Shown piece after piece: positions 16,856 to 24,623 of a stretch of DNA of 64,000 nucleotides (position 1 is its first letter; every line of letters starts with the position of its first letter). The translations under genes and the position numbers were made by a program. The DNA is taken from positions 124,001 to 188,000 of the forward strand of contig DATBLE010000047.1 of NCBI GenBank assembly GCA_036555585.1, in the 5' to 3' direction. The stretch is from DATBLE01 sp036555585. GTDB lineage: Bacteria > Actinomycetota > Thermoleophilia > Gaiellales > Gaiellaceae. The notes under the pieces are model-generated. The model searched no databases. It saw nothing but the letters and a program-made list of their open reading frames with translations, and was not told the origin of the DNA.

Positions 16856-17350
16856 ATGGCCGCGACCGACGTCAGGAACTCGACCTGGCTAGAGGCGCCT
16901 GAACTTCCGTGGCCACTCCGTTTCGACTTCGCCAACGTCGAAGAGGACGACGGCCAGATCCGCCGGATCCTCGTAGGCGCGGAGATCGGACGGCCAATCG
17001 CCCCGGGCGAGGAAGGCGACTTCGAGCTGACGATGTCCCGTCTCGCGATCATCACGGAGAACTTCGCTCGCTACAGGCAGATGGCCGAGCTGCTGCTCAT
17101 CCCGACCGACGAAAACCGCAAGGCGGCCGCTGGAACACGGAGTGCCATGCGCCGGCGTCGAAGTGACAAGTTGACCGACGATTACCTCGTCGGTCTCGTC
17201 GCAGAGTGGCGAGAGCGCCGCGACAGTAAGAACGCGATGTACGACCTCGCTCAATCACGTAATCGTCACCGCGTTACGATCCGGAAGCAGCTCGAAGAGG
17301 CGGAGCGTCGCGGTTTCGTGCCCGAGGGTCTGCCTCACCGCGCGGCCTAG
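16856..17350 (+). CDS. hypothetical protein of the integrative element
   Basis: 164 residues from ATG 16856, preceded by GGAAAGG. A start at 16772 is possible but would overlap the divergent HTH gene. The N-terminal half (WPLRFDFANVEEDDGQIRRILVG) is acidic. The C-terminal half is basic and looks like a helix-turn-helix segment (DDYLVGLVAEW, then NRHRVTIRKQLEEAERRGFV). This layout is seen in small element proteins that bind DNA. No function can be assigned. Confidence 0.65.
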   Translation: MAATDVRNSTWLEAPELPWPLRFDFANVEEDDGQIRRILVGAEIGRPIAPGEEGDFELTMSRLAIITENFARYRQMAELLLIPTDENRKAAAGTRSAMRRRRSDKLTDDYLVGLVAEWRERRDSKNAMYDLAQSRNRHRVTIRKQLEEAERRGFVPEGLPHRAA

Positions 17351-17545
17351 CCAAGGCAACACACAACGCAACACGGTAAGCCGGCGAGCAACCGACGATG
17401 AAAGTCGTGCTCGACGGTTCAGGAAGCCGCGGTGCATGCCACCGGGAAGACTGGCGTGATGTACCGCGAGGGGGGCGCGATTTTTTAGCGTGCGCACCAG
17501 CGTTCACCCCGCACTTTGGATTTCCCCCCCCGATGGCAAGATCCG

Positions 17546-18055
17546 GTGAGAACTAGCCCGTTGAAGACTTGTGAGAGATGTAATAGGGCGTTTTCGCCCC
17601 GGAGCAACCGGCAGAAATGGTGCCGAGGTTGCCGGCCAGTGGTCGACGACGAGCAGCGGGCTTGTGGCCGGTCGGGGCGGGGCTGGTTGGGGTTCCGGCC
17701 GGAGCAGCGAATCTGCGCGAGTTGCGGTCGCGTGTACACCGCCCATGCCGAGCACGCACGCTTTTGCAGCGACACGTGCCGGGCTCGAGCGGCGCAGCCG
17801 CGGCATCGGTTGCTGTACACGCCAGCTCATCGGGCGCGGCGGAAGGCGGCGGAGCCTCTGGTTCTGTCGGGGCGGGCGCGGTGTGCGCGCGGCGCGGCCT
17901 GCCGGTGGGCGGAGGTCGTCGACGGTCAGATGGTCGGCGGGTTGATCCTTTCGGGGCAGGCTTGGGATTTGGGGCACGCGGACGGGATAAGCGTCGGAGG
18001 GCCCGAACACAGCGCCTGCAACCGGGCTACGGCGACGTGGGGAAGGGCGTCGTGA
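17546..18055 (+). CDS. HNH endonuclease-like protein with two zinc knuckles
   Basis: About 169 residues from GTG 17546. A TTG at 17516 is an alternative start, and neither has a clear ribosome binding site. Two CxxC...CxxC modules (KTCERCNRAFSPRSNRQKWC and ICASCGRVY...CSDTC) precede a C-terminal WDLGHADG...GPEHSACNRATA. This is the His-containing HNH core with an H..CN end common in phage and element nucleases. It may be a homing or packaging-type nuclease. Its stop overlaps the GTG of the next gene (GTGA). Confidence 0.75.
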   Translation: MRTSPLKTCERCNRAFSPRSNRQKWCRGCRPVVDDEQRACGRSGRGWLGFRPEQRICASCGRVYTAHAEHARFCSDTCRARAAQPRHRLLYTPAHRARRKAAEPLVLSGRARCARGAACRWAEVVDGQMVGGLILSGQAWDLGHADGISVGGPEHSACNRATATWGRAS

Positions 18056-18387
18056 GTCGCTCAGGGGGCGCTGTGATGTGCTGGGGCGGGTCGAAGCTCA
18101 TCTTCTCGATCGGCTGGACGGAGCCGCTGGCGGATTGGGACTCCGGGTTCACGGTGCTGTTCGACGACGCGCCCGACCCCGACGAACTCGGTCCGGATCC
18201 GACCAAGCATCCGGGGATCCGCCTTGTCCACCTCGGCTGCCTGCTCGAAGACCACCCGGAGATCGGCGTCGGTCTCGACATCGCCCGGAAGCATCGCGTT
18301 GTGGACCTGGACGATGCCGGTAGGTGGGTCGCCGGCGATGTGAGCCGGCCCGAAATCGAAACGGGGCTGAGCTCTGCCGACCCGTGA
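18052..18387 (+). CDS. hypothetical protein coupled to HNH gene
   Basis: 111 residues from GTG 18052 (GTGA overlap, GGAAGGG upstream). ATG 18076 is an alternative start. Acidic, with segments LIFSIGWTEPLADWD, LFDDAPDPDELGPDP and HPEIGVGLDIARKHRVVDLD. No family is recognised. As the last gene of the plus-strand element transcript it is probably an accessory protein. It could equally be an inhibitor or partner of the nuclease, which is inference from coupling only. Confidence 0.55.
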   Translation: MSRSGGAVMCWGGSKLIFSIGWTEPLADWDSGFTVLFDDAPDPDELGPDPTKHPGIRLVHLGCLLEDHPEIGVGLDIARKHRVVDLDDAGRWVAGDVSRPEIETGLSSADP

Positions 18388-18748
18388 CTCACTACCTGGC
18401 GGCGGCAGCTTTTTCTAGTTGGCGACGCATCGACGCGACCTCGAGCGGGTAGCGCCAGTAGGCCCTGTTTCGTCTTGCAGCCACGCTCGCCGGGGCGGTA
18501 GTGGCCGCACACGATCCTGACCCCCGCCGCGTGAATCCGGCCTTGGAGTTCCGCGTAGCCGCCATGGGGCCGCCGCGTAAATGAGCTCGAGCGCGAGCCG
18601 CTGAGATCCGACGAGTGCGGTCGGTCACCCGAGGCTAGACGAGAACGCCGACGACTGGCGCGAGTCCACTACTCAGGCGTGGGCGAGGGGGTGACGCTCT
18701 GCCCAGCCTGCGCCGAGCGGGAGTTCGGCTGTGGTCTGACGCGCTAGA
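18388..18748. other. no convincing gene between convergent element genes
   Basis: About 360 bases between the end of the plus-strand transcript and the end of the toxin gene. A minus-strand frame of 78 codons (18392-18628) is Arg/Ala-rich and has no domain. I see no strong terminator hairpin. Confidence 0.45.
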
Positions 18749-19042
18749 TCACTTGCCGAGAACCTGTTGGTGCGTGCAGTGGTTCTCGATCGTGATGACT
18801 CCGCCGTCGACGAAGAAGGTTACCCGGTCACCTCTGGACGCCCTCGCCTCGTACACGGGGCTGCCATCGACCGTCCGGCCCTTGAGCTGTTTCGTCCGCA
18901 GACCTCCACCCTGACGCCAGTCCTCGCGCAGTTGCCGAAAACACGTCAGCAAGGCTGCCTGGCTTCGCTTGTCCTTGCGCTCGAACTTCTTCAGCAGGGG
19001 CTCGGGGACCCGGACTGTCGTCAGTCTCCGCTCAGGAACCAA
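18749..19042 (-). CDS. RelE/ParE-like toxin
   Basis: Up to 97 residues. The C-terminal half (VDGSPVYEARASRGDRVTFF, then VDGGVITIENHCTHQQVLGK) is the beta-sheet end of the RelE/ParE fold, with a final His-containing strand. The N-terminal half is basic and helical (LLKKFERKDKRSQAALLTCF). Start options are TTG 19042, or CTG 19024 in a CTGA overlap with the upstream stop. By family it is an mRNA interferase or gyrase poison that would be neutralised by the product of the upstream gene. Confidence 0.75.
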   Translation of the reverse strand: MVPERRLTTVRVPEPLLKKFERKDKRSQAALLTCFRQLREDWRQGGGLRTKQLKGRTVDGSPVYEARASRGDRVTFFVDGGVITIENHCTHQQVLGK

Positions 19043-19302
19043 CGGACGATGTCGTTCGGGTCGTCGGAGTCGAACTCGACATATTCACCGGCCTTCAGCG
19101 CCGCGAGAGACTCGCGGATGTCGGTCTGCCAATTCGCCGACCAGTAGTACGCTTGGTCGGAGGGGATCGACGCGGGCATGTCCTCGGGCAGGCGGTCAGC
19201 CGGGACGCTGCCGGCGCCAGACATCGGGAGCAGCGCGAAAACGACGCTGCTCGCGATCGACGCGGTCGCGATTCGGTTCGGCGAGATGTCGAGGGCACTC
19301 AC
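19021..19302 (-). CDS. putative antitoxin
   Basis: 93 residues from GTG 19302 (GTGA overlap with the upstream stop). The C-terminal part, SDQAYYWSANWQTDIRESLA then GEYVEFDSDDPNDIVRWFLS, matches the acidic toxin-binding tails of antitoxins that follow an AbrB or similar DNA-binding domain (the WT/SxEWQ...DS pattern). The N-terminal 40 residues are short, hydrophobic and not a recognisable AbrB fold, so DNA binding may be lost. It overlaps the toxin gene, the normal antitoxin-toxin order. Confidence 0.65.
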   Translation of the reverse strand: MSALDISPNRIATASIASSVVFALLPMSGAGSVPADRLPEDMPASIPSDQAYYWSANWQTDIRESLAALKAGEYVEFDSDDPNDIVRWFLSGD

Positions 19303-19622
19303 GGTGTCTCCTCCTCTCCGAAAAGGCGGTCGTGGTTGGCGAGGTTCTCCTGCAGTAGTCGGATCAGCTCTTCCGTCCGCTGCCGATTGAAGCCTACGCG
19401 CGCGACAGGCTTGACCTCGACGAACGTGATCTGCTGCGCCTGAGCGGCCACCTGTTCCGGCTCGCCGAGAAGCAGCGGCGGCGTGACGATCCCGAAAGAC
19501 AGCAAAAATTCCTCACGTGCGACGAACTGAATCGCCATTTGGTTAGCGACCAGCACGGGCAGCTCATCCAGGCCGACCCAAACGAGCGGGCGACTGAAGT
19601 CGGTGCTTTCGGGCTCAGCCAT
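19299..19622 (-). CDS. DUF3467-like protein, first gene of the toxin module
   Basis: 107 residues. The pattern VLVANQMAIQFVAREEFLLS, FGIVTPPLL, ITFVEVKPVARVGF and TEELIRLLQENLANHD resembles DUF3467. That is a small family with a conserved ANxxxV...EF.L.FG start, PVARV centre and LxxNL end. Function is unknown. Its stop overlaps the antitoxin start (GTGA), so all three genes are co-translated. The match is by eye and needs a profile search. Confidence 0.6.
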   Translation of the reverse strand: MAEPESTDFSRPLVWVGLDELPVLVANQMAIQFVAREEFLLSFGIVTPPLLLGEPEQVAAQAQQITFVEVKPVARVGFNRQRTEELIRLLQENLANHDRLFGEEETP

Positions 19623-19640
19623 GATCTACCCCTCGGTACT

Positions 19641-19934
19641 TCAACGTGGGAGCTTGAGCATACGCCTCTCGAGGTCTGCACCGAACGAGCATTCCGGGCA
19701 ATCCTGACGCAGTTGACCCGCGCAACCAGGCCATTTCCGCTTGGCTGCACGGGTCGATTTGGGCCCGCCTGGACTCGGACTCGCCTGCCAGTCGTCCTTC
19801 TCCTCCGAAGCAACCACAGCCACAACGGTGTAAACACGACTGGGTCTTTCGCAGGGCCTCGAGCGCGGCACCGTCACCCTGAGTAGACGAATCTGTGACA
19901 ACTTGTCGAGCTTCTGTTGCCAATTTGTTGCCAA
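19641..19934 (-). CDS. possible small protein upstream of the toxin module
   Basis: A 97-codon frame beginning MATNWQQKLDKLSQIRLLRV and ending with a C-rich stretch (CAGQLRQDCPECSFG). It lies 18 bases upstream of the DUF3467-like gene in the same direction. Both facts make coding possible, but no family is recognised and a competing frame overlaps it. It may instead be leader sequence. Confidence 0.3.
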   Translation of the reverse strand: MATNWQQKLDKLSQIRLLRVTVPRSRPCERPSRVYTVVAVVASEEKDDWQASPSPGGPKSTRAAKRKWPGCAGQLRQDCPECSFGADLERRMLKLPR

Positions 19935-19974
19935 GCGCGGATTCGGAGAGCCCGGCCTCTTCCTCTCTCAACAA

Positions 19975-20002
19975 AGAAACCCGCCGTTAGCGGCGGGTTT
20001 CT
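19975..20002 (-). terminator. intrinsic terminator of tRNA-Val
   Basis: Perfect 12-base arms AGAAACCCGCCG / CGGCGGGTTTCT around a 4-base loop. Read on the minus strand the hairpin is followed by a T-rich run (TTTCTTTGTTG). It lies directly after the tRNA 3' end. Confidence 0.9.
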
Positions 20003-20006
20003 GAGG

Positions 20007-20079
20007 TGGGCGGTACTGGGCTCGAACCAGTGACCCCCAGCTTGTCGAGCTGGTGCTCTCCCAACTGAGCTAACCGCCC
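20007..20079 (-). tRNA. tRNA-Val (anticodon GAC), with C at position 33
   Basis: A full cloverleaf folds on the minus strand. The acceptor pair is GGGCGGT/ACCGCCC, D-stem GCTC/GAGC, anticodon stem CCAGC/GCTGG and T-arm ACTGG-TTCGAGC-CCAGT, with discriminator A. The 3' CCA is not fully encoded. The anticodon loop is TCGACAA, giving anticodon GAC (reads GUC/GUU). Position 33 is C instead of the nearly universal U. The 3' end faces the integrative element, but no duplicated 3' segment was found at the other side. Confidence 0.9.
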
Positions 20080-20167
20080 TGGCGCGCGTAGGTTAGCCAT
20101 TCGCGCCGACGATCGCGCCCTCCTGCAGGCTCACCACGACCACGCGGCGGCGCGGTACCGTCCGGAC

Positions 20168-20553
20168 ATGGCGACGCGTCGCGCATCCTGCTCGTGCGGG
20201 CAGCTCACGGTCGAGGTCGAGGATGACCCGGTGAGGGTCTCGATCTGCCACTGCCTCGCCTGCCAGCGGCGCACAGGAAGCGTGTTCGGGATGCAGGCGC
20301 GTTGGCCCCGCGCGCAGGGATAGAGGGCGACGCGACCGAGTACGTGCGAATCTCCGACGAGGGCGAGGGGCGCTCGCTCTTCTTCTGCCCGCGCTGCGGC
20401 GCGACCGTCTACTACTGGACCGACCCCGAGCACATCGCGGTGCCGGTTGGCGCCTTCGCCGATCCGAGCTTCCCGGCGCCGCGCGTCTCGGTGTGGGAGG
20501 AGCGCATGCACCCGTGGGTCGGCCTGCCCGACGGGATCGAGCACATCGGCTGA
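20168..20553 (+). pseudogene. GFA/CENP-V family gene with internal frameshift
   Basis: The N-terminal part from ATG 20168 has SCSCGQLTVEVEDDPVRVSI, then CHCLACQRRTGSVFGMQARW: the CxCG and CHCxxC zinc sites of the glutathione-dependent formaldehyde-activating (GFA) fold. That frame stops at about 20320. The second half (IEGDATEYVRISDEGEGRSL, FFCPRCGATVYY and WVGLPDGIEHIG) continues in another frame to 20553. An indel near 20313-20323 explains both. Together they make the usual 125-130 residues. Zinc-dependent carbon-sulfur lyase-like fold, substrate unknown. Confidence 0.8.
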
Positions 20554-20711
20554 GCTCGAGGCCGCCGAGGCGATCGCGGACCGCTCGTAAGCATTCCATT
20601 AGGACGTGATTCACAGCGCAGTGCGCTGGAAACACCCACGTATCGATCGCGACGCCGATGCGCCGTCGTGGTCTGCCACTTCGAACGGAAAGCGAGGAAA
20701 GGAGTCCGAGC

Positions 20712-21860
20712 ATGCCTGTCGTGCGCACGAAGAGGCGGTGGACGCTCCTGGGCGGAGCGTTCGGCGCAGGTCTGGCGGCGGTGGTCGTCTCGGCGGTCAC
20801 GTTCCTGGCCGGCTCCGGGATGGCGGCCAGCACCGTCAAGCCCGAGGTCACCACCCAGCCCACCATCTCCGGGACGCCACAGGAGGGGAAGACGCTGACC
20901 GGCGATCGGGGCAACTGGTCGAACAGCCCCTCCGACTTCACCTACGACTGGCTCCGCTGCAACAAGAACGGAGGCGGCTGCTCGGCGATCGACGGCGAGC
21001 ATTCGCGTGAGTACAAGCTCAGGTCGAACGACGTCGGCAACACGCTCCGCTTCCGGGTCCACGCGGAGAACGCCGACGGCACGACCGACGCCACGACGGT
21101 GCCGACGGCCGTGATCGTCAGCGCCACGGCCAACCAGCCGGTGGCCACCTCGCCGCCGACGATCTCGGGGACGCCCCAGCAGGGCAAGGCCCTGACCGGT
21201 TCGCGTGGGTCCTGGAGCAACAGCCCGTCGGACTTCAACTACTACTGGCTTCGCTGCGACAAGAACGGCGGCAGCTGCGCCACGATCGGCGGTGCCGGTG
21301 GATCGACGAAGTACACGCTGACCTCGGCGGACGTCGGGAACACGGTCCGCTTCAGGGTCCAGGCGAAGAACAACGACGGCACGAGCACGGCGACGTCGGT
21401 CCCGACCGCCGTGATCCAGAAGACGGCGACGACGCCGCCGCCGCCGCCCCAGCGCACGAACGGCTGCCCCGCCGAGGGCAATCCCGACAAGGTCTCGGAG
21501 ATCTCCGCTCCGGCCCGCCTGCTCGTCGACACGCTGCAGGCCAGCCCGCGGACCGCGACCGCGGCCACGGACACGCTCGTGGTCCGCTTCCACGTCACCT
21601 CGAGCTGCGGCGGTCCGGTTCAGGGTGCGCTCGTCTACGCGACCGCGACTCCCTACAACCAGTTCGCGATCCCGGCCGAGCAGCCCACCGGCTCGAACGG
21701 CTGGGCGGAGCTCCGGTTCCACCGCATGGCCGGATTCCCGGTCAGCAGCAAGCAGCAGCTGATCGCGATGTTCGTCCGGGCCCGGAAGCCCGGGGGCAAC
21801 CTCCTCGGCGGCATCTCGACACGGAGGCTCGTCTCGATCCACGTCGACCTGAACGGCTAG
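20712..21860 (+). CDS. secreted protein with tandem Ig-like repeats
   Basis: 382 residues from ATG 20712, preceded by AAGGAG. Signal sequence or membrane anchor: RTKRRWTLL, then a hydrophobic run to residue about 38. Two repeats of about 90 residues follow, each with PTISGTPQxGKxLTG, W(S/N)NSPSDF, YxWLRCxKNGG, DVGNTxRFRVxAxN and VPTAVI. A Pro-rich linker and a C-terminal beta-rich domain (about 270-382) with LVVRFHVTSSCGGPVQGALV follow. The repeats are typical of cell-surface proteins of Thermoleophilia, from memory. It probably binds or decorates the envelope. Confidence 0.85.
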   Translation: MPVVRTKRRWTLLGGAFGAGLAAVVVSAVTFLAGSGMAASTVKPEVTTQPTISGTPQEGKTLTGDRGNWSNSPSDFTYDWLRCNKNGGGCSAIDGEHSREYKLRSNDVGNTLRFRVHAENADGTTDATTVPTAVIVSATANQPVATSPPTISGTPQQGKALTGSRGSWSNSPSDFNYYWLRCDKNGGSCATIGGAGGSTKYTLTSADVGNTVRFRVQAKNNDGTSTATSVPTAVIQKTATTPPPPPQRTNGCPAEGNPDKVSEISAPARLLVDTLQASPRTATAATDTLVVRFHVTSSCGGPVQGALVYATATPYNQFAIPAEQPTGSNGWAELRFHRMAGFPVSSKQQLIAMFVRARKPGGNLLGGISTRRLVSIHVDLNG

Positions 21861-21882
21861 GGCCGACGGGACAGGCGACAAG

Positions 21883-21914
21883 GAGGCCCCGGCGACCCAA
21901 CCCGCCGGGGCCTC
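21883..21914. terminator. bidirectional hairpin terminator between convergent genes
   Basis: Perfect 12-base arms GAGGCCCCGGCG / CGCCGGGGCCTC around an 8-base loop. It lies between the stop of the secreted protein gene and the stop of the convergent regulator gene, which it overlaps. No U tract on either strand. Confidence 0.8.
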
Positions 21915-24132
21915 AGTCGCCGGTCGTCGCAGCTGCGCCTGCGCGCTGCTCGTGCGCTTCGGCGGCGCGTTCGGAGCCCGGGCTCACGTCGAACTCGAGC
22001 ACCACCGTCGTCCCCTGCGGCGTGCGGTGGATGTGCACGTGCTCGCTCAGGGCTCGCATGATCTCCATGCCGTGGCCGCTCGACTCCGTGTGGGCCTCGG
22101 TGCGCCACCGCCCCGAGTCCCGGATGCGGATGACCAGCCTGCCGTCGCTGCGGAGACGGAGCTCGAGCGTCGCCTCGCCGGGCTGCTCGCCGTAGGCGTG
22201 CCGCACGGTGTTCGCGCAGCCCTCGCCGCAGGCCTGGACGATCGTCTCGATCTGCCGCGCCTCGACGCCCTGGCCGCCGAGCCAGGCCCGCAGCTCCTGC
22301 CGCACCGTGTGCAGCGACTTCGGGACGGCCGGGAAGACCCGGCTGAAGATCTGCGAGTCGCCGGCCTCGCGCCGCAGGCAGAGGAAGACGAGGTCGTCGA
22401 GGCTCCCCTGGGCGAACTCGTCGACGATCTCGTCGCAGAGGCGCTCGGGCTCGTGCCCGACGCGGGCGATCGCGGCGTTCTTCAGACGGGCGAGCCCGCT
22501 GTCGATCGAGTCGGCGCGGCGCTCGATAAGGCCGTCGGTGTAGAGGATCAGGGTCGAGCCCTCCGCCAGGAAGGCGCGGCCCTCCGGCCGGCCGTTCGCT
22601 CCGTCGAGCGAGAGGCAGAGCGGCAGGCCCGCGCCGCCCTCGAGGAAACGGGCCTCGCCCTCCCGGTCGATCACGAGCGGAGGCGGATGACCGGCCAGCG
22701 AGTAGCGCAGCTCGCCCGTCTCGGGCTGGAGCTGCACGGCCGCCACCGTGCCGAAGCGCGCCTCTTCGATCTTCTCCGCGAACTGGTCGAGCCGGCCGAG
22801 CAGCTCGGGCACGCTGTCGACGACGAGGCCGAGCGCGCCCGTGGCGCTGCGCAGCTTGCCCATCGCGGTCGCAGCCTGGACGCCGTGGCCGACGACGTCG
22901 CCGACGGCGACGAGGATGCGGCCGTCGTCCCGCTCGATCAGGTCGTACCAGTCTCCGCCCACCTCGAGCTCGGCGGTGCCGGGCAGGTAGCGCCAGGCCG
23001 CCGCGACCGCCGTGCTCGCCACCTCGGGCCGGCCCAGCAGGCTCTGCTGGAGCGCCTTCGACCGCTCCTGCTCGGCCTCGAACAGGCGCGAGTTGTCGAC
23101 CGCCATCGCCGCCTTGCGGGCGACGTCCTTGGCGATCTCGAGCTCCTCGTCCCCGTAGCTCTCGTCGCGCGCGACCGCGCAGACGACGAGGACGCCGAGC
23201 GAGCGCCGCCCGAGCGCCAGCGGAGCCGCGATGAGGCTCCGGAAGTCCAGCCTGGCGCAGAGCAGGTCTCCCTCGTTCCCGAGCCCGAGGTCCCGCCAGG
23301 TGTCGGGCGTCACCGGCTCGACCAGGCGGGCCCGTGGCTCGTCGAAGACCCAGGAGCCGAACGACGACAGGTTGCTCCGCGTCCCGACGAGCCGCTGGAG
23401 CAGGTCGTCCTGGGTTCCCCGCGTGGCAACGGCCGCGACCTCGACGACGCCGTCCGGCTCGACCAGCTGCACCAGCGCGACGTCGCCCAGCTCGGGAATA
23501 CAGGTCTGCGCAAGCTGGCCGGCCCGGCCTCTCACGTCGAGCCGCCTCTCGAGAGCGGCGGCGACGCTCGCCGCGAAGCGCGAGCGGCGATGCCGCTGCT
23601 CGGCCGCCTCGCGCTCGAGCCGCTCCTGCTCCTGCTCCCGGAGGAGGCGCGCCTGCCGCGCGATCTCCCGGTTCTTCTCGAAGAGGTCCACGAACACGGC
23701 GACCTTCGAGCGCAGGATCGCCGGGTCGACCGGCTTGACGATGTAGTCCACCGCACCTGCCTCGTAGCCCCGGAAGACGTGCTCGGGGCTCGCCGAGATC
23801 CCGGTCAGGAAGATGATCGGAACCGAGCGCGTGTGGGCGTGGGCGCGGATCAGCGCGGCGGTCTCGAACCCGTCCAGCTCCGGCATCTGGACGTCGAGCA
23901 GGATCACCGCGAACTGCTCGGTCTCGAGCAGCCGGAGCGCCTCGCGGCCCGAGGTGGCGGTACCGATCGGATTGCCGAGCGGCTCGAGGAACGCCTCGAG
24001 CGCCTGCAGGTTCTCGGGGCGGTCGTCCACGATCAGGACGGCGGCCGCCTCCGAATCGACGGGAACGCCGGCGTTGCCGACGCCGTCGCCGCCCTGCCGG
24101 TCTGGGCCCCGGCCGTCCATGCCGGGCATCAT
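21913..24132 (-). CDS. multidomain regulator: receiver, GAF, PP2C (SpoIIE/RsbU) phosphatase, HATPase
   Basis: 739 residues from ATG 24132 (GAGGGTGG upstream). A longer start at 24195 lacks a site. The receiver domain (about 30-150) has phospho-acceptor D80 in VILLDVQMPELDG. A coiled segment and a GAF domain (about 195-350) follow. The PP2C-type phosphatase domain has GGDWYDLIERDDGR, VGDVVGHGVQAATAM and LILYTDGLIERR. The C-terminal anti-sigma-factor-type HATPase has VQACGEGCANTVRHAYG and SSGHGMEIM. Such proteins control a sigma factor through anti-anti-sigma dephosphorylation and kinase switching. No sigma or STAS gene lies beside it. Confidence 0.9.
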   Translation of the reverse strand: MMPGMDGRGPDRQGGDGVGNAGVPVDSEAAAVLIVDDRPENLQALEAFLEPLGNPIGTATSGREALRLLETEQFAVILLDVQMPELDGFETAALIRAHAHTRSVPIIFLTGISASPEHVFRGYEAGAVDYIVKPVDPAILRSKVAVFVDLFEKNREIARQARLLREQEQERLEREAAEQRHRRSRFAASVAAALERRLDVRGRAGQLAQTCIPELGDVALVQLVEPDGVVEVAAVATRGTQDDLLQRLVGTRSNLSSFGSWVFDEPRARLVEPVTPDTWRDLGLGNEGDLLCARLDFRSLIAAPLALGRRSLGVLVVCAVARDESYGDEELEIAKDVARKAAMAVDNSRLFEAEQERSKALQQSLLGRPEVASTAVAAAWRYLPGTAELEVGGDWYDLIERDDGRILVAVGDVVGHGVQAATAMGKLRSATGALGLVVDSVPELLGRLDQFAEKIEEARFGTVAAVQLQPETGELRYSLAGHPPPLVIDREGEARFLEGGAGLPLCLSLDGANGRPEGRAFLAEGSTLILYTDGLIERRADSIDSGLARLKNAAIARVGHEPERLCDEIVDEFAQGSLDDLVFLCLRREAGDSQIFSRVFPAVPKSLHTVRQELRAWLGGQGVEARQIETIVQACGEGCANTVRHAYGEQPGEATLELRLRSDGRLVIRIRDSGRWRTEAHTESSGHGMEIMRALSEHVHIHRTPQGTTVVLEFDVSPGSERAAEAHEQRAGAAATTGD

Positions 24133-24260
24133 CGCATCCACCCTCGACGGCGCGGCGGCCGCGAGCCGACGGCTGCCTTTCCCCTCCGGGTACATTGGGA
24201 GAGGGTCTGCCCGGCGGAGGTTTCGGGCGCTGTCAGCTCGGGAAACGGGTGGGAGTGGGC

Positions 24261-24623
24261 GTGGTGAAGGCGGTCATCGCGGCGGGAATCGGGGTCGGCG
24301 CCGTGGCGCTGGCGCTGTTCTTCACGCTGCGCCACGACGGCGGCGGCCGCGTCGCCGCGGCTCATCCGGCGGCGGAGGAGGCGGCTCCGAGCTGCGAGAG
24401 CCGCCTGATCCGGGACTGGGCCGACGGCCGGATCGACGGCACCTATCCGCTCAAGTGCTACCGGACCGCCCTGCGCTCGCTGCCTGCCGACCTCCGGGTG
24501 TACTCCAGCGCACCCGACGACATCGCACAGGCGCTCTCAGAGCGAATCCTCCAGAGTCACCGTCAGAAGATCTCCGGGCACCAGGGCGCGCCGTCCGTCC
24601 GGAAGATCGCATCGGCACCGTAG
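24261..24623 (+). CDS. hypothetical membrane-anchored protein
   Basis: About 120 residues from GTG 24261 (GTG 24255 and 24264 are alternatives). One N-terminal membrane helix (VIAAGIGVGAVALALFFTL), then an extracytoplasmic domain with two cysteines (SCESRLIRDWADGRIDGTYPL, KCYRTALRSLPADL). It diverges from the multidomain regulator. Its 3' end overlaps the end of the acetyltransferase gene by 61 bases on opposite strands. No family is known to me. Confidence 0.6.
   Translation: MVKAVIAAGIGVGAVALALFFTLRHDGGGRVAAAHPAAEEAAPSCESRLIRDWADGRIDGTYPLKCYRTALRSLPADLRVYSSAPDDIAQALSERILQSHRQKISGHQGAPSVRKIASAP

Noticed and set aside
17398..17562. A 54-codon plus-strand frame before the HNH gene
   Set aside because: No ribosome binding site and no domain, and it overlaps the HNH frame.
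18392..18628. A 78-codon minus-strand frame
   Set aside because: Arg/Ala-rich, no domain and no operon partner.
12679..20079. Integration at the 3' end of tRNA-Val with a repeated att core
   Set aside because: I searched by eye for a copy of the tRNA 3' segment near 12.6-13.4 kb and found none. The tRNA is followed at once by its own terminator.
21952..24267. A 771-codon plus-strand frame opposite the four-domain regulator
   Set aside because: Complement of clear REC/PP2C/HATPase coding sequence.
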